Origin: Flavobacterium circumlabens | GTDB taxonomy: Bacteria > Bacteroidota > Bacteroidia > Flavobacteriales > Flavobacteriaceae | Length of the DNA: 64,000 nt | Assembly (NCBI RefSeq): GCF_004345565.1 | Contig: NZ_SLWA01000008.1 | Coordinates: forward strand, 248,001-312,000 | Direction: 5' to 3' | Shown: piece by piece, positions 61,587-64,000 of the stretch | How the letters are laid out: every line of letters begins with the position of its first letter | Numbering within the stretch: position 1 is the first letter of the stretch | Translations under genes and position numbers: made by a program | Notes under the pieces: model-generated | What the model saw: the letters and a program-made list of their open reading frames with translations, nothing else | What the model was told of the DNA's origin: nothing | Database searches by the model: none

Positions 61587-62930
61587 ATGCAAACTCCACT
61601 TAAAATTGCTGTTGTCGGTTCTGGATTGGTAGGATCACTTTTGGCAATTTATCTTAAAAAAGCAGGTCACACCGTTCATGTTTATGATCGTAGTCCCGAT
61701 ATCCGTCAAATAAATTTTTCGGGACGTTCCATCAATCTGGCGATGTCTAACAGAGGCTGGAAAGCGCTGGATGGTGTTGGAGTTGGTGATTCGGTTCGAG
61801 AAATCGCAATTCCCATGGACAAACGCGCCATTCATTTGGTTGATAAACTCAATTTTCAGAATTACGGTCAGGAAGGGGAATCGATTTATTCGATTTCACG
61901 AGGAACGCTGAACAGGAAGATGATCGACCTGGCAGAACAAGCCGGAGCAGAATTTTTCTTCGATCAGAAAATCTGGGATGTGACGCTGAGTGATGCAACG
62001 CTTCATATTGGCGAAACCGAAAGAGGAGAGTGGGAGGAGAAGAAATTTGATATGGTTTTTGGTGCCGATGGCGCTTTTTCCAGAATCAGACACCGAATGC
62101 AACGCCAGAGCATGTTCAATTATTCGCAGGAATTTTTGAATATGGGTTATAAAGAATTAAATATTCCGGCAAATTCAGATGCTTCACATAAATTAGATAA
62201 AAACTCTTTTCATATCTGGCCGCGCGGCGAATACATGTTAATCGCGCTTCCCAATCTTGATGGCAGTTTTACCTGTACGTTGTTTATGCCTTTTGAGGGT
62301 GAAAATTCATTCGCCTCCTTAACAGACCGCAAAATGGTAGAAGATTTCTTCGAGAAAAACTTCCCGGATTCAATAGAAGTAATTCCCGAACTGGCAGAAG
62401 ATTTCTTTAAAAATCCAACCAGTACTCTGGTTACCATGAAATGTTTTCCGTGGACATACGAAGATAAAATTGCCTTAATCGGAGATGCCTGTCACGCTAT
62501 TGTTCCGTTTTACGGACAAGGAATGAATGCAGGTTTTGAAGATATTACGGTTTTAAATGAAATGATTGAAAAGTACGGCGATGACTGGAAAAAAGTGTTC
62601 TCCGAATATCAGATTTCACGTAAACCCAATGCTGATGCAATTGCGGAACTTTCGTATCGTAATTTTATGGAAATGAGCACAAAAACGGCAGATGAAAAAT
62701 TCTTGCTGCAAAAGAAAATCGAAAAAGCATTTTCAGATAAATACCCAGACAAATGGATTCCGTTATACAGCCGAGTAACCTTTAGCGACCGCCCCTACGC
62801 AGAAGCTTTGGCCATTGGTGATTTCCAAAACGGAATTATGGAAGAGATTTTAAAGTTGGACAATATAGAAAATATTTGGAACAGCCCGGAAATCGAAAAT
62901 AAAATTCTGGAGTTGTTGCAAAAAGCGTAA
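61587..62930 (+). CDS. kmo: Kynurenine 3-monooxygenase
   Basis: The ATG at 61587 gives 447 aa. This FAD monooxygenase hydroxylates kynurenine to 3-hydroxykynurenine. The dinucleotide-binding 'IAVVGSGLVGSLLAIYLKKA', the 'FSGRSINLAMSNRGW' block, the 'DMVFGADGAFSRIRHRMQ' region and the FAD-ribityl motif 'ALIGDACHAIVPFYGQGMNA' are typical of Kmo. With kynU in the same window, it indicates a tryptophan/kynurenine catabolic or NAD-linked route, although no tryptophan dioxygenase is present here. The next gene is convergent. Confidence 0.94.
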   Translation: MQTPLKIAVVGSGLVGSLLAIYLKKAGHTVHVYDRSPDIRQINFSGRSINLAMSNRGWKALDGVGVGDSVREIAIPMDKRAIHLVDKLNFQNYGQEGESIYSISRGTLNRKMIDLAEQAGAEFFFDQKIWDVTLSDATLHIGETERGEWEEKKFDMVFGADGAFSRIRHRMQRQSMFNYSQEFLNMGYKELNIPANSDASHKLDKNSFHIWPRGEYMLIALPNLDGSFTCTLFMPFEGENSFASLTDRKMVEDFFEKNFPDSIEVIPELAEDFFKNPTSTLVTMKCFPWTYEDKIALIGDACHAIVPFYGQGMNAGFEDITVLNEMIEKYGDDWKKVFSEYQISRKPNADAIAELSYRNFMEMSTKTADEKFLLQKKIEKAFSDKYPDKWIPLYSRVTFSDRPYAEALAIGDFQNGIMEEILKLDNIENIWNSPEIENKILELLQKA

Positions 62931-62938
62931 TGTTTTAA

Positions 62939-63011
62939 AACATGTAAGTTATATAAGTTCATATAAAAATCGTGCGTGTAGATTAAATGAACTTATATAA
63001 CTTATATGGTT
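62939..63011. repeat. Palindromic element of the AACCATATAAG family (copy D)
   Basis: The left arm (62939-62966, AACATGTAAGTTATATAAG...) and the right arm (62983-63011, ending CTTATATGGTT) pair with a few mismatches around a short loop. It starts 8 bp after the kmo stop. Confidence 0.8.
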
Positions 63012-63018
63012 AGTTTTT

Positions 63019-64000
63019 TTACTTCTTGAATATTTTCGAAAGAACTCCAAAAACACCTCTGATAAAAGTAGCACTTGTAACCACTTTTAAAACAGATTTA
63101 GTAACAACACTTGCTGTACTTTGTTCTGATTTTGAAGAACTTGCCGGAGCTTGTTCTTCCTGTTCAGCAGCCTGATTGGAGCTTTGGATTTTTTTAGTCA
63201 GGATTTCATAGGCACTTTCACGATCCATTTCCTCACTGTATTTTTTTACCAATTTCGATTTGTTGTTGATGGCTTCAATTTCATCGGCAGACAAAACATC
63301 CATTCGGCTCATTGGGGCACGCATCATGGTGGCTACAAGCGGTGTTGGAATTCCTTTTTCATTCAATGCGGTTACCAGTGCTTCTCCAATTCCCAGATTG
63401 GTCAGTAATTCATCTGTTTTGTAATAGACGGAAGTAGGGTAGTTGTCTGCTGTTTTTTTAATAGCCTGTCTGTCATTGGCAGTAAAGGCTCTTAGCGCAT
63501 GCTGGATTTTTAATCCCAATTGTGCCAGAACACCACTCGGAACATCCATTGGGTTTTGGGTTACGAAATAAACGCCAACTCCTTTAGAACGAATCAGTTT
63601 TACAATCGTTTCAATTTGTTCTAAAAGAGCCTTGCTGGCTTCATTAAAAATTAAATGTGCTTCATCAATAAAAATGACCAGTTCAGGCTGATCGGCATCT
63701 CCTTTTTCAGGCATTTGCTGATAAATTTCGGCCAGTAAGCTCAGCATAAAAGTAGAGAATAACTTAGGCTTATCCTGAATATCCGTTAAACGAATGATAT
63801 TTACATAACCTTTTCCATTTTCATCAATTCGCATCAAATCATCAATTTCGAAAGATAATTCACCGAAAAACAAATCTCCTCCCTGTTGCTCCAATTCAAT
63901 TATTTTTCTCAGAATAGTTCCGGTCGTAGCAGTTGAAATTTTGCCGTAAGAAGCCGTAATTTCATCTTTTCCTTCTTCCGTAATAAAATTGATGACTTTT
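63019..64000 (-). CDS. HerA/DUF853-family ATPase, C-terminal part (runs off the window end)
   Basis: The reading frame is open through base 64000, so the true start lies outside the window. About 326 C-terminal residues are visible. They contain the Walker B-like 'ELVIFIDEAHLIFNEASKAL', the sensor-like 'VGVYFVTQNPMDVPSGVLAQ' and 'LGLKIQHALRAFTANDRQAI', matching the YjgR/DUF853 branch of HerA/FtsK-like ATPases. Walker A is in the missing part. The C-terminal tail is Ser/Glu/Gln-rich, then ends in a hydrophobic/basic segment. Function of the family is unclear. Confidence 0.9.
   Translation of the reverse strand, partial: KVINFITEEGKDEITASYGKISTATTGTILRKIIELEQQGGDLFFGELSFEIDDLMRIDENGKGYVNIIRLTDIQDKPKLFSTFMLSLLAEIYQQMPEKGDADQPELVIFIDEAHLIFNEASKALLEQIETIVKLIRSKGVGVYFVTQNPMDVPSGVLAQLGLKIQHALRAFTANDRQAIKKTADNYPTSVYYKTDELLTNLGIGEALVTALNEKGIPTPLVATMMRAPMSRMDVLSADEIEAINNKSKLVKKYSEEMDRESAYEILTKKIQSSNQAAEQEEQAPASSSKSEQSTASVVTKSVLKVVTSATFIRGVFGVLSKIFKK

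Noticed and set aside
1..64000. tRNA, rRNA genes or CRISPR arrays
   Set aside because: Reading the intergenic regions on both strands showed no tRNA cloverleaf, no rRNA segment and no regularly spaced repeats. A dedicated tRNA scan would settle the first point.

Overview
The window is a chromosomal segment of a Bacteroidota bacterium, most likely a Flavobacterium or close relative. It is AT-rich and encodes TonB-dependent receptors with carboxypeptidase-regulatory-like N-termini, DUF3857 transglutaminase-like proteins and SCxx-type lipoproteins. Genes lack clear Shine-Dalgarno sequences, and several promoters fit the Bacteroidota pattern TTTG - about 19 nt - TAnnTTTG. I saw no rRNA, tRNA, CRISPR array, prophage or intact insertion sequence.

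Region 1-7.2 kb is a phosphate-type locus: a right-handed repeat lipoprotein (cut by the window start), a TonB-dependent receptor, a PhoB-like regulator, a PhoR-like kinase and an OprP-type porin. The lipoprotein, receptor and porin promoters carry the same 11-bp-period TAACA repeats at the same distance from the -7 element, which looks like a Bacteroidota Pho box. Region 7.2-12.5 kb holds a glycosyltransferase, an Ala/Lys-rich protein with a PBCV basic-adaptor-like tail, and a very large outer-membrane beta-barrel protein.

Region 12.5-15 kb is an accessory patch. It has remnants of an ABC exporter, a frameshifted membrane protein and a doubly frameshifted DUF5808 gene, followed by an intact Cys-rich secreted protein, a lipoprotein and an XRE regulator. 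Region 15-29 kb is mostly housekeeping: lysC, fbp, a dCMP deaminase, an S41 protease, a MarC protein, a DUF3109 protein and nrdB/nrdA.

Region 29.4-34.3 kb is a phenylalanine/tyrosine operon: prephenate dehydratase, aminotransferase, prephenate dehydrogenase and a DAHP synthase-chorismate mutase fusion. It is preceded by an unannotated 26-codon Phe/Tyr-rich leader peptide and a terminator/antiterminator pair, that is, a transcription attenuator. A diverged duplicate of the fusion gene's 3' end follows the operon. aroA lies 10 kb downstream.

Region 34.4-55 kb contains a chimeric VIT/SusC-N-terminus/DUF2135 protein, rsgA, dtd, two DUF3857 proteins, a MazG-like enzyme, aroA, queA, kynU, envelope proteins and a penicillin-acylase-family enzyme. 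Region 55-64 kb contains two class-C beta-lactamase-like hydrolases with DUF4440 partners and an AraC regulator, an acetyltransferase, kmo and the C-terminal part of a HerA-like ATPase. A family of AACCATATAAG-bordered palindromes sits immediately 3' of several plus-strand genes. Their arms differ between copies but stay complementary.
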